Of a stretch of 32,537 bases of DNA, positions 20,645-31,634 are shown piece by piece. Each line of letters begins with the position of its first letter. The stretch's first letter is position 1. Where the stretch lies: the NCBI GenBank assembly GCA_900660155.1, contig CABFPE010000040.1, positions 2,260,176 through 2,292,712 of the forward strand, read 5' to 3'. The notes beneath the pieces were generated by a model that saw nothing but the letters and a program-made list of their open reading frames with translations, made no database searches and had not been told where the DNA came from. Source of the stretch: Hofstenia miamia (taxonomy: Eukaryota > Xenacoelomorpha > Acoela > Hofsteniidae). The translations under genes and the position numbers were made by a program.

Positions 20645-20645
20645 N

Positions 20646-20665
20646 ATATATATATATATATATAT
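20646..20665. repeat. (TA)n microsatellite
   Basis: An AT dinucleotide run with an ambiguous N at 20645, immediately upstream (5') of the Penelope-like remnant. Confidence 0.9.
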
Positions 20666-22916
20666 TGTTGAAGTAGCCTTGTGTAGCAATAGCTTTAGCA
20701 GGCATTTTCATGTCTTTATTAGTGGGAAATAGCGGATTTATTTATATACTGGATCATAAAGTTCCTACTGAGAAAGTATCACATTATTCTGAGCATCATA
20801 AAATTTCAATTGAAGTGAATTTATTATCACAGTCTGTAGTATTTCTTTTCTGGAACTATTCATCAAGGTTGAGCAATATTTTGAGAATATTTAATAAATG
20901 AATAACAATCAACATTGACAAACATTTCATTTAAAAAGTCATTTTCCATGCATATATCTCAAAATCATGAACTACCCTATTCGTATCATATATCAAATAG
21001 CTATCACAAAGGAAAGACTCTTCTTAATAAAAGAGATTTAAGAGAGTTTTCACAATAAACACCACATTCAGAACCTAGTAAATTTCTGCGTTTGCAATGT
21101 ATACTTTCTAACATGGACAACTAGGAATATTGTCAGTGCTGTATTTCCAGTGTTCCATGACCTTACTTATTCAAAGATAATATTTTTGTGGTACTTTCAA
21201 GCATATTAAAAATCTAACTTTAAAAATGAAATATTATGATCAAATTTTTTTATCAAATGCAAACTTGTAGAGTTTATGAATGACACTTAGTTTTTGTCCT
21301 CGACACAACATGTTTGGCTGTTTGCAAAACAAAACTTAAATTCTGCACAAAATACAAACTAGAAAGCACGAGTACGCTTTCTGGTTTAAATCGCGCTATC
21401 TCACTTTGTTGTAGAGCATGCATTGAACTTGCAATTTTAATATCTCACAACAGATATTTGAACAAATAAATTTACTTTTCCTGCGTTTACTGGTGTGCAA
21501 TTAAAATGAATCCAATTTCTTGAGAAGAGAATATGATAAACACATTAGAAATATATGCAGAGAATAAAAAATGGAAATTCTAATTCAAACCAAGGGTACA
21601 ATCAATTAACTACACTATTTAAAATCCTTATTGTTGAAATTACAAATAAATCAAATAAATCAATTTACAATATAAAAATTAAATTTACAATATATATTAA
21701 GTATATAATAGATAATATTATTATAATGTTATCAAGGTAACTAAGGTAACTTTCAATATGAGTCTCTGTATGTTTGTGCAGTGCAGACAGGCTCTAATCA
21801 TACATGTAGAGTTTAGGGGACTTACTGCATACAAAAGACATCAACAGTTGCATATTAGTACTTGATTTACTTAATATAAACGACTAGTATTGATGTAACT
21901 TAGGTAATGACAATATCAACTCTTGAATTCTGATTCAATTTCGACAATACAACAACTGCATGGCCTCCGACCTACGTCCGACAATTACTTGATAGTAACA
22001 GTTAATGTATAAACAAGAGGTTTAATAAAGTTGTTTCAATAGTGTTACTATTTCCTTTCACATGTATGAATTTCTATCTCACCTCACCTTTACAATTACT
22101 AGTACCTTACCTCATGTAATGTAGTTAACATGAACACAACACCCTTTCTGCCTTTTTGGCTTCTGTATCCTCACATAGGCTCTCACTATATACATGTTAG
22201 AAAACGGATGACATCTCAAATATTAATTTCTAATTTACTGTACACCTAGTTTGCATTTGCAGTGGGACCACAGCAAAGATTAGATTGCAGGATAGTCCCC
22301 TCCTCTCAAAGCCATATGGGCACAAGGCTCCATTTATCATGTTTAAATAACTAAGTAAATAAAAATTTAAGTAATAATAGCAAAATAACCTGATACTAAT
22401 GTTGTAGATTAGTGGTATTCTTTAGAATCTCCAAACTAATTTATGGTAATGATAACACAGGATCTTCTTAATGAATTTTTATTTAAAAGCCTTCACTAGT
22501 AATGTAATTGAAAGTGGTGAGGATTGATTAACTCACAAAACTGCAAACTGCACTGAATAGCATGTTGAATAAATAACAGACATGTAGCTAATCACTAGTG
22601 TGGACAAAATCAATGCAAATGTAAATGATCCCCTTCACTTATTCACTATGTAATTTATAGAAATCCAATTTTAGCCATCATACCTGATGTGCAAATTTTA
22701 ATTTTCCTGCACTTATTTACAATTTATCAAGCACTTAATAGAAACTACACTTGGTGAAAATAATTAATTTCATAACTTATGACTAAACCCAAAGTAATGG
22801 ACACAACTTCAGAACTAAACTTCTAGCAAATAGCCACAACTTAAATAATTTACAAAGCACTGAAAACTAATTCAGAAATTATATATTGTATCAAGGTAGT
22901 GATATTACATTCCCCC
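20666..22916. other. AT-rich spacer, no gene recognised
   Basis: About 2.2 kb without recognisable coding motifs. Short frames at 20710-20901 (plus) and 21555-21740 (plus) are low-complexity and match nothing I know. Confidence 0.5.
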
Positions 22917-23419
22917 ACCAGTGCAGCCTAATTTTAATTAGTGAAGTACTCCTGGCAGTCCTACCAATGATCTGTAAGTCTTAGTAACTAGTTTTGCAGA
23001 TAACTCATTACTCCAGCTTTGCATTCTTGCAAACTTCATTTGCATTGTTTGTCTTGCTACGGCTTTGGTTTCTGTGGTCACATAACTATTAAGTAACATA
23101 GGAAGAACAAAGTTAGTCCCATTGGGACACCCTGAAGTTCTTGTAGCACCTATGACGTTTGGTTGACTCACCAATATCATGGCCAAGTTTAATTAGTGAT
23201 TCACATGCTTGACATTATTAAGTTTTCCTGACTAATGGATTTTCAAGGAGTGTCTTAATTAGTGATTCACCAATTGTGACATTTACAGATGATTCATTTA
23301 CTGATTTACATTACATGTTGCTATACTGCATGTTATTTAGTTTTCATGTTTTCATTTGTTTGTATACATTAACTGGTTAATTGCGTTTACATCACGTTTG
23401 TGATGATGCATTGCTGACT
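22917..23419. other. Unassigned stretch with a 16-bp direct repeat
   Basis: TTAATTAGTGATTCAC occurs at about 23190-23205 and again about 66 bases later, and a shorter TTTTAATTAGTGA lies at about 22932. A minus-strand frame (23186-22938, 82 codons) is less AT-biased than its surroundings but has no motif I recognise. It may be a fragment of an LTR or gene, and I cannot decide. Confidence 0.3.
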
Positions 23420-23830
23420 AATATTTTTACTATCCATGAAAATTCCTTGTGTTTTGATTGCTTACAGTGTCTATGTACAATGTTTAACATGTTTTCTAAC
23501 ATTACATGTAAAAGGCCACATGCATTTTCAAAATACACATGTACACTGTCTAATCTATCCATAAAATTAGCCCATGCATTTCAATTGTTTACAGGGCCAA
23601 TGTACAATGTTTAACACATTTTCAGGAATAATTACATTACATGCAAAAGGGTTACACATTGTTTTCAAATACATCACTATTTAATTGTAAAAAATCCTTA
23701 TGTTTCTAGTGACCAGCATAACAATACATTTGTTGTAATTTAAATGGGGAATCTATACACTACATGCAAATGTTCAAATACATTGCTATGTAATTGTGAA
23801 AAATTCCATGTGTTTAATTTGTTTTGCTAA
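23420..23830. repeat. Degenerate tandem repeat, period about 110-140 bp
   Basis: Two copies of a TTTACAG-x-CAATGTACAATGTTTAACA segment (about 23465-23490 and 23590-23615) are each followed by ATTACATG[T/C]AAAAGG and TTTTCAAA[A/T]ACA. Two copies of CAAATACAT-x-CTAT-TAATTGT-AAAAA-TCC lie about 110 bases apart (near 23670 and 23780), each followed by TATGTTT or TGTGTTT. About three decayed units in all. Confidence 0.5.
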
Positions 23831-24810
23831 TATTCAAATACAGACAAAATGAGAAATAATACACAATAAAAACAAGCTACCTTTTCAGAAAAAGTAAACA
23901 CAGGGGGTTATGCATTAAAGCAAGTTAACATTACAAATGCATGATATATAGACTTACACATTAAAATCAAAACATGGTTTTATGCATAAAGATGTAATTT
24001 TGTCTCCTAAAAATTATGCATGCAATGTTATTAATATAATTTATACACACACATGCATTTCAATATACAATATTATTATATATTAGATTTACATGGTGAT
24101 CTTCTTCTCTCTGAATTTCTTTTTGTATAATGGATTTTTCATGACTGTACACATTGTAGACTGCTTTGCACACAATTTATCTAGTTGTACATGTTTGTAG
24201 ACTGTTACATCTTTTCTCAACATTGCACAATTTTAACTTTATTTGGTTTATGAATTTGCATGGCTGTATACATTACATGGGTTTTCTGCTTTTATAACTT
24301 TAATGTGTGACACATTTGTCATTCATAGTTGATGACAATTTTTCCATCAATAGATATCATCTCCAATCATTAAATTTGTAAGCCCCATAATGCATTCTCC
24401 ATTCTAAATGTACAATTGTTTGTAAATAGTGTATTATTCACATGTAAAAAATACAGGCATATGGTATTTAAAAGATAGAATTTCAACAAAATTGCAAAGT
24501 AATATTTTTATTAGCAAAAACAATGTCTATAAATTTGCTTTGTTAGTTAAAAATAAGAAATTAAACAAAATAATCCCATTCAGTCATTTGCAAGTTAAAG
24601 AAATTAAGCAAAATGCAATTAAACAAAATACTTGATAAAACGAAAATGCATATAATCTTGTTTACAGCAAAAATGTTTACGATATAAAGAGATAATACAT
24701 CAACAAATATAGGTGAATAAACCAATAATGCATAAATTCATTTTAAAAAGGAAAAGTCTGTGATGGAAAGTGAAATATTACATCAATATATTGTACAATC
24801 AGGACCTTTG
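23831..24810. other. AT-rich spacer, no gene recognised
   Basis: Rich in TACATG/ACATGT and GCATG words continuing from the tandem repeat, without a clear period. The plus-strand frame 24429-24635 is Lys/Asn-rich with no motif. Confidence 0.45.
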
Positions 24811-24973
24811 TGTAGCAGTAATTCACATTGTCGCAGCTGGGAGTCATTGCAACCACGATTCATGCAAATTCCTGTTATGTTCCTGTGCTACATCTACCCA
24901 TTGCTTGTGCTGCTTACTTGTTTACATTATTAGTTCTGCCTTGGCAGGTTATTACGTTGCTTAAATCATTTTG

Positions 24974-24984
24974 TATATATAAGG
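24974..24984 (+). promoter_or_regulatory. TATA box-like element
   Basis: TATATATAAGG, followed 22 bases after its end by the AATAAA signal. Probably the core promoter of the putative LTR. Confidence 0.4.
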
Positions 24985-25005
24985 CCTCAGTGTGCACAAA
25001 TGTTT

Positions 25006-25011
25006 AATAAA
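25006..25011 (+). terminator. Polyadenylation signal AATAAA
   Basis: A canonical AATAAA just downstream of the TATA-like element, followed by a TTTTGGTTTG stretch that could serve as the downstream element. Confidence 0.35.
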
Positions 25012-25044
25012 TTATTTTGGTTTGATAGCTCATTCTCTTGCTCA

Positions 25045-25646
25045 TATATGCTTTATACTGAGATGATAATGAGCAGCTAAACTTTCTAGAAGCTGAGGGG
25101 GAGTAGGCCAGGTTTGTATTTGGACGTGTAGGATCATTCTGGCCCATCTATGAAGGAGGCTTAAGCCCATTCAGTTTTGGGTATAGCTGATCCAGACATT
25201 CATGTATTCTAGATGGCAGCTTTGATGTCTCACTTCAGCACGAATTGCCACATATTCTTGTGTTACTGGAGTTCATATTCATAGTAGTCTATCTATGTTA
25301 TTACTAGTGTTTACTATGCCTCAGCAGCCATATGAGATGTATTACCTGAACAAGACTAGATACTATGCTATCACTATGTTTTTGCCTAACTTATTGGCTT
25401 GCTATGTTGATGCTAGATGGTGACCCTTGTATGTCAAAAAACACTCTCTTTTGGTTCTCTAAACTTTGACACCTTATCAAAATCATAAGTTTTACTATAT
25501 TTGCCAAGCTCTGCCACCTGTCATACCAAACTGTATCAACTATTACTCTGTTACTGAATGAATTCTTAAGCCTTCTGGTATTAATCTGGACACCTACCGC
25601 TCATTACAACTGCTATATCTCCCTCTCTCTAGGCTCACTCATAAAT
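25045..25646 (+). other. Non-coding leader between putative LTR and gag
   Basis: About 600 bases without an ORF, with moderate GC content unlike the spacer to its left. In position it would be the Gypsy 5' untranslated leader. No primer-binding site starting TGG and complementary to a recognisable tRNA 3' end was found. Confidence 0.35.
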
Positions 25647-26836
25647 ATGGTTAATTATATGCTCTCAAGCTTGAAAACTCTCAACAAAACTGAACTTATG
25701 GATATCATAATGGATCAAACTGATCATATTTCTAATCTGGAAGAAAAAATGGAAGACTTAGAAAAATGCTTGTCTAAAATTGCATTGCCCCAATCAGAAC
25801 CCAACTATGTCACACAACAGCAATTAATAAATCTAGAGTCGTCCATCTGAGAAAACCTAAATGTCTTTCAAACCAATATATTAGAAACAGTCACAACTCT
25901 AATGCAACCACAACAAAGCTCAGGTTCATCATATTCTCACCCACTGTCGCCACTGCCGAGCTCACCTTGACGCAGACCCCCATCTGCTCCCACTGCAGAT
26001 GCAACAATCAACATGAGATCAAGGAAACGAATCTCAATGTTAACAGATCGACCAATTAAAGCAGACCTAAAAATACAAAAGATGCCCCAAACCTTTACAG
26101 GAAAATTCGACACAAAAGGACAAACCTTCCTTGAATGGATAGTGCTATTCGAAATCTATCTACTGCAACAGTATGGAACCAAACAAAACGGAGCTACTCA
26201 AATGCCTCTCTTTTTAAAAGACAGAGCTCTACAAGTATACCTAAATCTTGATGCCACAACAAAAACCAACTATGACAAATTAGTCGCAGCCATGAGCAAT
26301 CACTTTGATAACAAATGTATAAGAAAACAATACTGGATGCAATTATACACATGTCAAAGATGTCATCAGCTATATTTACAAAGTCGATCATCTGCTACAT
26401 ATATCTCAAGAAGAACATAGGTATTACCCTCAAGATCTATATTAATATATACATGCTGGGCTACCACAGTCTATGAAAACGAGATTTGAAAGCAAATGCG
26501 ATATCAGATGACATTGACACACTCATAAAAAAGGCAGTGAACATACAGCACACACTAGAAAATAACAAAAGGATAAATTGGCAAAGAGGACATCAACCTA
26601 AAATCTCGTTCCAACCTCACAACACAGCCACGAAAAATGATAACTTACAAAAAGCAATCATGGAAAAGCCAGAAGACTTTCCCTTTGTCAAATGCAACAA
26701 ATATGGCGAAAAAGGTCATCTGAAACCAGAATGCATCAAGTTCATATATCTAGTTAAGGAAGATGGCTACTACATAGCAGAAGACCTGGAACACCATGAA
26801 CAATCCGACACCAATGAAGAAGATTTAAATGAATAA
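25647..26836 (+). pseudogene. Gypsy gag-like gene with zinc knuckle
   Basis: Starts at ATG 25647. A helical N-terminus (TDHISNLEEKMEDLEKCL) suggests a short coiled coil. The frame continues through TGA stops at 25848-25850 and 25968-25970 into a retrotransposon capsid-like segment (PQTFTGKFDTKGQTFLEW, about 26086-26140). It shifts near 26350 and again near 26490. The last frame (26486-26836) has a CCHC-type knuckle (CNKYGEKGHLKPEC at about 26693-26734) in which the second cysteine position is Tyr, so zinc binding would be impaired. An acidic tail (EDLEHHEQSDTNEEDLNE) ends the frame. Gag forms the particle and packages RNA. The assignment rests on the knuckle and position. Confidence 0.75.
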
Positions 26837-26899
26837 GGGCGCCAGCCCCAGACCAAGCTAAGGAACTGTTGATTGTCACAGACTTATTGGAATGAAACC

Positions 26900-27200
26900 T
26901 GATACTGATAACAATCAACAACCTCAACATTAAAGCAACAGTTGACAATGGCGCATCAGTAACAATTATGTCAGACACCTGTGCCCACAACATTGGATGG
27001 AGAAGAGAAGATATTACCTCAAATGATACAAGGAGACTATGTTAATATTAAAGGAACAGTGAAAAATGCCAAAATTACAATCAACAACATCAAGTTCGAA
27101 CAGGATGTCCACATCATCAACATGATGGACCAACAACTGCACTACAACATGATAATCATAAGGGACTTCCTAGCTGAAAACAATTGTCTCCTTGACTACT
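26900..27200 (+). pseudogene. Gypsy aspartic protease region
   Basis: A plus-strand frame gives INNLNIKATVDNGASVTIMS (26941 region), which matches the retropepsin active-site block with the flanking hydrophobic strand. The usual Thr/Ser after the catalytic Asp is Asn (codon 26947-26949). A frame change near 26985-27000 moves into the long pol frame, where IIIRDFLAENNCLLDY (about 27150-27200) corresponds to the ILG-DfL closing block, with the Gly apparently replaced. Retropepsin cleaves the gag-pol polyprotein. It is unlikely to work here because of the shift and the changed residues. Confidence 0.7.
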
Positions 27201-28630
27201 CAAATAAAGCGCTAACTATACAAGAAGCCAAAAACGTCTCAGTATCACTTGCCACAAAAGGCACTACCATTTTGGAGTTCTCCCTAATCAAAAACTTAAG
27301 ACTGGAGCCTTTCCAATGGCAAGTAGCGAAAATAATACCAAAGACAAAATTGGAAGGAGACGTAGTAATAACAAATCTATATGGCATGAAAAACTCTCTA
27401 GTAACCATTCTCAACAATATTGTATCCATTCATAACAATGTGGGATACACTGCAATCCTCAACAACTCGAATCAAACTGTAACTCTAAAGCACAATGCCA
27501 TTACAATTAGCAGCATGCCCCTAGAAAAGTATATGACAAAGAATAAACAAATCTTGTTCTCATCACTGGAGAAAACAACAATAAATGAGAAAAACATTCC
27601 AAAACTAACGCCTGACTCTCATCCCCATCTCACTGAGGAAGAACAAGAGATCATCAACAATGTTGTCAAAAACAATGCCACTGTATTCAACAATGAGGAA
27701 ATAAGCATAGGAAAAGTGGTCAGAGTCAAACATCAGATAAAGATGGTGCCACACAAACTGACACATCAACCATGCAGATGGATGCCCCTGCACCTACAAG
27801 ATCAATACGTCAAAACTTTATCCAAGCTACTAAATCACGGAATCATACAAAAAAGCCACAGCCCGTATGCCTCACCAACTGTCTTTATAAAAATGGGTGA
27901 AAATCACCGTCTATGCATCGATTTCAGACAACTTAATGACATCACAATTAAAGACGCATTCCTGCTGCCACGCATAGATAACATCCTCTAGAGCACAGCC
28001 AAACATAAAATCTTCTCCACACTCGATCTGTGCAAAGCCTATTGGCAGGTGCCCATGAGAGAAGAATACATTGAAAAAACGGCCTTCATTACACCCTATG
28101 GCCTATTCGAATGGCTCTACATGGCCTTTGGTTTATGTAATGCTCCTGCGACTTTCCAATGCTATGTCACAAAAATCCTAACCCAAGAAAATTGCAAACT
28201 CTCCAAAGGCGTAGCCACATACATCGACGACAACTTGATAGGCTCAACCACCATTGCCAAGCACGCAAAAGAGCTGAACACCACACTAAGATTACTACAT
28301 AAGTCAGGCCTACAGGTAAATGCGAAAAAGTGTACTCTCGCTAAACATCACGTAGTCTTCCTAGGCAGAAACGTCACACAAGGAAAAATAAAACTGAAAG
28401 ACAATGCAAAACAGCTTGTAGATGAAATTCAAGCTCCTAAAACAATCAAAGACGTGCAACAAATTCTTGGGTTTATAAACTATTACCAAATGTTTATTCC
28501 AAATCTTGCAGCAAAGACAAAACACATGTCAAACCTACTCAAAAAGCCACAACAATTCACCTGAACATGGGAACACCAAGAGGAGCTAAATACTCTAAAG
28601 AATGCAATCAAAAACATCAAATCACTAAAC
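27201..28630 (+). pseudogene. Gypsy reverse transcriptase domain
   Basis: One frame (beginning at 26981) carries the whole domain, with an in-frame TAG at 27989-27991 and TGA at 28562-28564. Motifs in order: LLNHGIIQKSHSPYASPTVF (primer grip region), RLCIDFRQLND, then after the TAG FSTLDLCKAYWQVPM (first catalytic Asp), FGLCNAPATFQ, YIDDNLIGS (catalytic YIDD at 28220-28231, intact), FLGRNVTQGKIK and QQILGFINYYQMFIPNLA (thumb/connection). The N-terminal 250 or so codons (27200-27760) are a linker without a known motif. Both stops sit where one-base changes from sense codons would explain them. RT copies element RNA to DNA. Confidence 0.9.
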
Positions 28631-29082
28631 TCACCAATGCCAAAAGATCCGTTTATACTAGACTGCGACACCAGTACAGTTGCAATCTGCTCAACACTCA
28701 GCCAAATACAAAACGGAATAGAAAAACCAATACAGTGGTTCAGCAGAAAATTACACAACAGTGAAAAAAACTATGGAGCTACCAAACTTGAAATGTTGGC
28801 CCTCATCGAGTCATTAAAAAAATTCCGGCACTCCCTAATAGGAGAGAAGACATTCACAGTATGCACAGCCTATGTTGGCTTAAAAAATACGCCAGAGATC
28901 GCTCGAACATCTTAGTGAGGTGGATAGAATACCTGCATGATTTCAACTTCAAGATAGAACACCAGAAATGTAAACTCCACACAAATGCCGACATATGGAC
29001 TGCTCTGCCTCAATACCAGAGACCTAAAGAAAGAACAAGGTCCACCAAAACAATTTCACTTTATACTGAAATGCCAATATGA
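28631..29082 (+). pseudogene. Gypsy RNase H domain
   Basis: Continues in the RT frame to 28915: KDPFILDCDTSTVAICSTLS (first catalytic Asp in DCDTS), IQWFSRKLHNSEKNYGATKL, EMLALIESLKKFRHSLIG (catalytic Glu block), then TVCTAYVGLK where the family has a T-DH--L block. An indel near 28885 shifts the end of the domain (RWIEYLHDFNFKIEH and NADIWTALP) into another frame (28861-29082). A second indel near 29010-29040 restores the main pol frame. RNase H removes the RNA template strand. The Asp of the DH block appears changed or lost. Confidence 0.85.
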
Positions 29083-30386
29083 AAAACTACTGGATATAAA
29101 CACAGATAGGAACGGCCACCCAATCAAACCTATGCTGTCAATCTTCATTAAAGAAGAAATAACATCAGACGAAATAGCAAAAGCACAAGCCAATGACAAA
29201 ATCCTCTGTCAAATTATAAATTCTGTTAATGACCCCTCGTTTATCATGGACTCCATGGCAACACACTATTACCGCAAACACACATGGAAATTAACAGATT
29301 CCAGCATACTATACACAGCAGCTAAAACATGAAACCTAATAGCATTACCAGAATACTACAAAAGAGAAGTCATCAAAAAATTAATGAACAAGGGCACAAA
29401 GGGGTCTACCAGATGGAACTAACTATTCACGAAAATTTTGTCACCACTTATCTACGACCAACAATAGAAGACATCATCAACAAATGTCAATCCTGTATCC
29501 TGCTCAACACATCGCGTTTCCCAGGACAACAGGCACCACTAGAAAAAATTTCAACTGAACACACCAATTCCATAGTAAACGCCAACATAGAACAACTCTC
29601 AATAGATGATGAAGGCTATTCCTACATACTGGTCATAGTGGACCACTTTACTAAATACTGTAAAATGATACTGCTGTGCAACATAAAAGCATCAACAATT
29701 GCCAAAGCCGTTATCAACAACTGGGTGTGTGTATTTGGCCCGATGACGCAACTTATAATGGACCAAGGGAAACAGTTTAAAAGCTCTCTATTTCAGTCAC
29801 TAGCAGAAAAATTGGAAATCCAACACACACACACACACACACAACTATAAACCATCCTCAAGCCAATGGTGCAGTCGAACGTCTAAATCAAACACTCCTA
29901 AAATTAATGAGAACAATTACATCACAATTAGGAGGAAAGAAATGGCGAGAAATACTACCAATGATCAAGTATTTTTACAACACATCAACACACTCGACTA
30001 CCAAGGTCTCGCCATACAAAGCAATGTTCGGCCACGAAGCTCCAACTCCCGTCTCCATGCTATTCCACAGTTACACTGGCGCAATTAACAACAACTATGT
30101 GAAAACACTAATCGACAACATAGAGAAAACACACAAAACAATGTGTGCCAAAGCCGAAAAAAGTGCCATCCGACAACAACGCCAATTCAATAGAAAAATC
30201 TACGGAGAACCCCATGAAATTGGCGACAAAGTATTTGTATACACGCCCGGAGTCATAACAGATGAAAAACAGGTCCACAAACTTTCGTTCAATTGGGAAG
30301 GACCTCACACAATCACGAAAATATTGCCACACAACAATTACGAACTAGACAACAAGAAAATAACACACTGCCAAAACATCAAATGA
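28985..30386 (+). pseudogene. Gypsy integrase
   Basis: The domains are in order but spread over three frames. A linker (28985-29332) is followed by a zinc-binding HHCC segment split by a shift near 29330 to 29400 (GHKGVYQ ... CQSC). The core (29329-29850) has GYSYILVIVDHFTKY and LIMDQGKQF (second catalytic Asp at 29761-29763). The third catalytic residue lies in NHPQANGAVERLNQTLLK (Glu 29877-29879) in a further frame. The position expected for the first Asp, 59 codons before the second, reads AAC (Asn, 29584-29586). A CA-repeat between the second Asp and the Glu causes the last shift. The C-terminal part (to 30386) has FNWEGPHTITKILPHNNYEL, a GPY/F-type motif. Integrase inserts the DNA copy; this one is inactive. 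Confidence 0.85.
29822..29843. repeat. (CA)n microsatellite inside the integrase gene
   Basis: ACACAC repeats within the integrase core, between the second Asp and the catalytic Glu. It puts the two sides in different frames. Confidence 0.9.
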
Positions 30387-31278
30387 TTGTCACGTGACAT
30401 AGATCAAGCCAGAATATCACAACTCAACGAATTCGATTTAACAAAATCTATCGAACTCCTGGTTGCAGAAAATTCTCTGAAGAAACTTTTGACGACAAAT
30501 ACAAACAAAAACTTTCTTCTCCCATTAGTTTGTGCACACAACCAAAACGCATTGCTAAATCTAATATCTTTAATAAGGAATGGTCTATTAACATCGCAAA
30601 ATTGCCTTTAGATCCATTGTATGATGAAACACAAAGCAGTCACTCTCAAACCTCACAGGTACTCAAAAACAACTAAACAGCAATCGAGTCCACCTGAATC
30701 TCCTTGCAGGACATCCTCAGCGTCCTTCAGTGTACTTGATCCTACCTCAGACGTCTCTAGCTGCAGGACGTTCTCAGCTACCAACGACGAGCAGATGCCA
30801 ACCACATTGACATTGACAATACACAAAAGGAGTAGCGAGCCTCCACAAATATACCCAGCAAACGTCGCGCACTCACTCAAATACCATCTCTTACATCGTC
30901 TAAAACCAGCAGTCGACAAGAATACAGAAACTCTCAATCATTGAAGGAGAAACAGTCCATCCATATTTTATCGCATCACGCCGCTGTTGATACATAACCC
31001 ACAACAATATATAAGAAGAGACTCACAAAGCCATATCAACGATCTTAACCCTGGGAGAAAATTCAGCCAGCAGCGAAGCACTACCCACTGTCATAGACAA
31101 GGAAAAACGCCCAATGGTTAACACAATCATCTTTTACCCTGAATTATTCCTACCTAAACTCACAAGAGATTACTATAGAAGCACGGTGCACACAACCTTC
31201 AATAACAACATTCATCTCAAATGTCTAAACCTCATACTAGTCGAGGCCCACGCTTACAATATTGCAATTTATTTATAA
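30387..31278 (+). pseudogene. Gypsy 3' region, unrecognised reading frames
   Basis: After the integrase, plus-strand frames continue with Gypsy-like codon use: 30446-30676 (76 codons, contains PLDPLYDETQSSHSQTS), 30621-30944 (Ser/Thr/Pro-rich, with two related segments CRTSSASFS and CRTFSATND) and 31015-31278 (87 codons, RPMVNTIIFYPELFLPKL). I recognise no domain in any of them and see no signal peptide or membrane segment that would suggest env. They may be a C-terminal extension of pol or a third ORF. The last frame ends within the first bases of the tandem array. Confidence 0.45.
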
Positions 31279-31418
31279 TATGTTTTTGCAACTGCATCAT
31301 GTCTAACATTTCGTCTTCCTATATCCGTTTATAGAATATTATTTCAAAATAATTTAAAATTTTCCTTCAATTTTCTATTCTTTCTTTTTTATTTAAATGC
31401 TTTTTCTACATTGTACTT

Positions 31419-31465
<47 letters not shown>

Positions 31466-31558
31466 GTTACTTATTTAGAATAACCATTTAGCTATATTAT
31501 TCTATATTATTGTTCGCAAATTACTAGGAAATACATTTTTAATGTAGTACAAAATATT

Positions 31559-31564
31559 AAAAAA
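31559..31564 (-). terminator. Pol III T-run terminator of tRNA-Asn
   Basis: Six T residues on the minus strand, three bases after the tRNA 3' end. Confidence 0.85.
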
Positions 31565-31567
31565 TAC

Positions 31568-31601
31568 GTCCCTGCGTGGACTCGAACCACGAACCTTTCG
31601 T

Positions 31602-31634
<33 letters not shown>

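Larger units (their letters stand above)
24811..25044 (+). mobile_element. Possible LTR (solo or 5' LTR of the Gypsy element)
   Basis: It starts TGTAGCAGTAATTCAC and contains a TATA box (24974-24984) and a polyadenylation signal (25006-25011) only about 30 bases apart, a compact U3-R arrangement typical of small LTRs. GC content rises here. No second copy occurs after the Gypsy coding region, no tRNA-complementary primer site follows, and neither boundary is certain. A GAGGGGGAG purine tract lies at about 25096. Confidence 0.35.
25647..31260 (+). mobile_element. Ty3/Gypsy-type LTR retrotransposon remnant
   Basis: Plus-strand order gag, zinc knuckle, aspartic protease, RT, RNase H, zinc-binding integrase, GPY/F-type C-terminus. 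This order, with integrase after RNase H, is diagnostic of Ty3/Gypsy (Metaviridae) rather than Copia. The base composition (A- and C-rich plus strand) differs clearly from the AT-rich surroundings. The element is inactive: four in-frame stops in gag and RT, at least six frame changes and altered key residues. No 3' LTR is found; the sequence runs into the tRNA-bearing tandem array near 31260. No chromodomain and no env-type gene is recognised. Confidence 0.9.

Noticed and set aside
22938..23186. Minus-strand 82-codon frame as a host exon
   Set aside because: Less AT-biased than its surroundings but without recognisable domain or splice context; left as unassigned.
24429..24635. Plus-strand 68-codon frame as a small gene
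   Set aside because: Lys/Asn-rich composition expected from AT-rich DNA, with no motif and no supporting context.
30387..30944. env gene of an errantivirus-type element
   Set aside because: No signal peptide, cleavage site, membrane segment or length consistent with env in any frame.
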